Below, piece by piece: positions 62,784 to 64,000 of a stretch of 64,000 bases of DNA. Numbering within the stretch: the stretch's first letter is position 1; each line of letters opens with the position of its first letter. The translations under genes were made by a program, and so were the position numbers. Source of the DNA: Aggregatibacter actinomycetemcomitans. Its GTDB lineage: Bacteria; Pseudomonadota; Gammaproteobacteria; Enterobacterales; Pasteurellaceae. Under the pieces are notes generated by a model, which saw only the letters and a list, made by a program, of their open reading frames with translations, was not told the origin of the DNA and did not search any database. The stretch lies in the NCBI GenBank assembly GCA_017160915.1, contig JACAWG010000082.1:1-64000 (forward strand), in the 5' to 3' direction.

Positions 62784-63866
62784 ATGAAACTAAAACATGT
62801 AGCCCTTGGCTTAATTGCAGCAACCGTTTTAGCCGGTTGTAGCGCAAATTATCACAAAGGTTCTGATATGGATAAAATTATTATTGCTCACCGTGGTGCA
62901 AGCGGCTATTTGCCGGAGCATACACTGGAATCAAAAGCCCTTGCCTTCGCGCAACATGCGGATTATTTAGAGCAGGATTTGGCAATGACGAAGGATGGTC
63001 GTTTAGTTGTTATTCATGATCACTTCTTAGACGGATTAACCGATGTCGCGAAAAAATTCCCGAATCGTCACCGTAAAGACGGTCGTTACTATGTGATCGA
63101 TTTCACCTTAAAAGAAATTCAAAGTTTGAATATGACGGAAAACTTTGAAACCAAAGATGGCAAACAAGTCGCCGTTTATCCGGGACGCTTCCCGCTTTGG
63201 AAATCCCATTTTAAAATCCATACTTTTGAAGATGAAATTGAATTTATCCAAGGTTTAGAAAAATCGACCGGCAAAAAAGTGGGGATTTATCCTGAAATTA
63301 AAGCGCCTTGGTTCCATCACAAAAACGGCAAAGACATTGCCGCTGCGACCCTTAAGGTGCTGAAAAAATACGGTTATGACAAGAAAACCGACATGGTTTA
63401 TTTGCAAACTTTTGACTTCAATGAGTTAAAACACATTAAAACCGAATTGTTGCCGAAAATGGGCATGGATTTGAAATTGGTGCAATTAGTGGCATACACC
63501 GATTGGCATGAAACCGAAGAAAAAAATGCCAAAGGCAAATGGGTGAACTACGATTACGATTGGATGTTCAAACCGGGCGCCATGGCGGAAGTGGTGAAAT
63601 ATGCCGATGGTGTGGGACCGGGTTGGTATATGTTGATTGACAAAGAAAAATCCAAACCGGGCAAAATCGAATACACACCTTTAGTCAAAGAATTGGCGCA
63701 ATATAATGTGGAACTGCACCCATACACCGTGCGCAAAGATGCCTTGCCGGACTTCTTCACCGATGTGAATCAAATGTATGACGCCTTATTAAACAAATCC
63801 GGCGCAACCGGTGTGTTCACCGACTTCCCGGATACCGGCGTGCAATTTTTGAAAAAACACAAATAG
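62784..63866 (+). CDS. glpQ: Glycerophosphodiester phosphodiesterase, lipoprotein (protein D type)
   Basis: A 360-residue lipoprotein that hydrolyses glycerophosphodiesters to glycerol-3-phosphate and an alcohol. The signal peptide ends with the lipobox LAGCSA (Cys19). The TIM-barrel catalytic motifs are IIAHRGASGYLPEHTLES, DYLEQDLAMTKDGRLVVIHD (acid/base residues and calcium ligands) and GIYPEIKAP. It closely resembles H. influenzae protein D (364 residues), which helps transfer host choline to LOS and is a vaccine carrier. AAGGAGAG precedes ATG 62784. It follows the propeller gene by 34 bp and ends at a strong terminator. Its product feeds GlpT. Confidence 0.96.
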   Translation: MKLKHVALGLIAATVLAGCSANYHKGSDMDKIIIAHRGASGYLPEHTLESKALAFAQHADYLEQDLAMTKDGRLVVIHDHFLDGLTDVAKKFPNRHRKDGRYYVIDFTLKEIQSLNMTENFETKDGKQVAVYPGRFPLWKSHFKIHTFEDEIEFIQGLEKSTGKKVGIYPEIKAPWFHHKNGKDIAAATLKVLKKYGYDKKTDMVYLQTFDFNELKHIKTELLPKMGMDLKLVQLVAYTDWHETEEKNAKGKWVNYDYDWMFKPGAMAEVVKYADGVGPGWYMLIDKEKSKPGKIEYTPLVKELAQYNVELHPYTVRKDALPDFFTDVNQMYDALLNKSGATGVFTDFPDTGVQFLKKHK

Positions 63867-63889
63867 TTTGTTGTCACATTGTTTATTTG

Positions 63890-63918
63890 GAACGGATCTT
63901 TGTGATCCGTTCTTTTTT
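63890..63918 (+). terminator. Intrinsic terminator of glpQ
   Basis: GAACGGATC (63890-63898) pairs with GATCCGTTC (63904-63912), five-base loop, then six T. The convergent gene beyond stops four bases later. Confidence 0.92.
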
Positions 63919-63921
63919 GCA

Positions 63922-64000
63922 CTAAATCCGCCGATATAACCCGTTCTCACTGATGATCAAATCCTGTAATTCCAGTTCCAACAGCTGAATAAGAATTTGA
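63922..64000 (-). CDS. dprA: C-terminal end of a DprA-like protein (gene continues outside window)
   Basis: On the minus strand the last 25 codons of an open frame reach a TAG at 63922-63924. They encode QILIQLLELELQDLIISENG followed by LYRRI. This looks like the end of the winged-helix domain of DprA/Smf, the DNA-processing protein that loads RecA onto transforming single strands. The pattern of a leucine-rich recognition helix, then Leu-Ile, Gly, Tyr-Arg-Arg fits other DprA C-termini from memory. Only about 25 residues are available, so the call is tentative. It would suit a competent Pasteurellaceae. Confidence 0.55.
   Translation of the reverse strand, partial: QILIQLLELELQDLIISENGLYRRI

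Overview
The window is a stretch of a Pasteurellaceae chromosome, most likely Aggregatibacter or a close relative in the Haemophilus influenzae branch. The main evidence is the DNA uptake signal sequence AAGTGCGGT or its complement. I count about 48 exact copies by eye, close to one per 1.3 kb, split evenly between strands. The proteins are gammaproteobacterial, and gene order repeatedly matches E. coli/H. influenzae blocks: coaBC-dut-slmA, radC-rpmB-rpmG-mutM, zapA-ssrS-fau with ygfB-pepP-ubiH-ubiI, rpsP-rimM-trmD-rplS, mreBCD and rnr-rlmB. Genus-level assignment is an inference.

Layout. 1-4271: type VI secretion module with a frameshifted Sel1/DUF6396-type gene, a VgrG spike, a Tae4-type amidase effector and its Tai4-type immunity protein. 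4452-6762: rlmJ and gor. 6816-14779: a yiaKLMNO-lyxK-type operon for uptake and breakdown of 2,3-diketo-L-gulonate or a related sugar acid, with two tandem solute-binding protein genes and a divergent IclR-type regulator (YiaJ). 14838-21537: crp, yheU, slmA, dut, an unrecognised membrane-anchored protein, coaBC, radC, rpmB, rpmG, mutM. 21540-27765: a mosaic of six glycosyltransferase genes, probably for lipooligosaccharide, placed around rpmE and between rpmE and priA. 27966-31107: priA and ftsN. 31308-36215: acrR-acrA-acrB efflux operon. 36259-43117: a methyltransferase, a Dyp-type peroxidase, corA behind a roughly 300-nt leader, yggT, yggU, a nitroreductase and an LTA-synthase-like sulfatase. 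43291-51503: pgeF, rluD, bamD, fau, 6S RNA, zapA, ygfB, pepP, ubiH, ubiI. 51738-59898: rpsP-rimM-trmD-rplS, mreBCD, rnr-rlmB. 60234-63866: glpT, a periplasmic propeller-like protein and glpQ (protein D type). 63922-64000: the 3' end of a gene resembling dprA.

Most of the window is conserved core. The accessory parts are the T6SS module, the glycosyltransferase mosaic, the 347-residue protein between coaBC and dut, and the protein between glpT and glpQ. No rRNA or tRNA genes, insertion sequences, prophage or CRISPR arrays were recognised. The strongest leads for a second look are the poly-G frameshift next to vgrG, the composition break in the VgrG tail, the long corA leader, and a position-locked YGTTTTT block downstream of many uptake signals.
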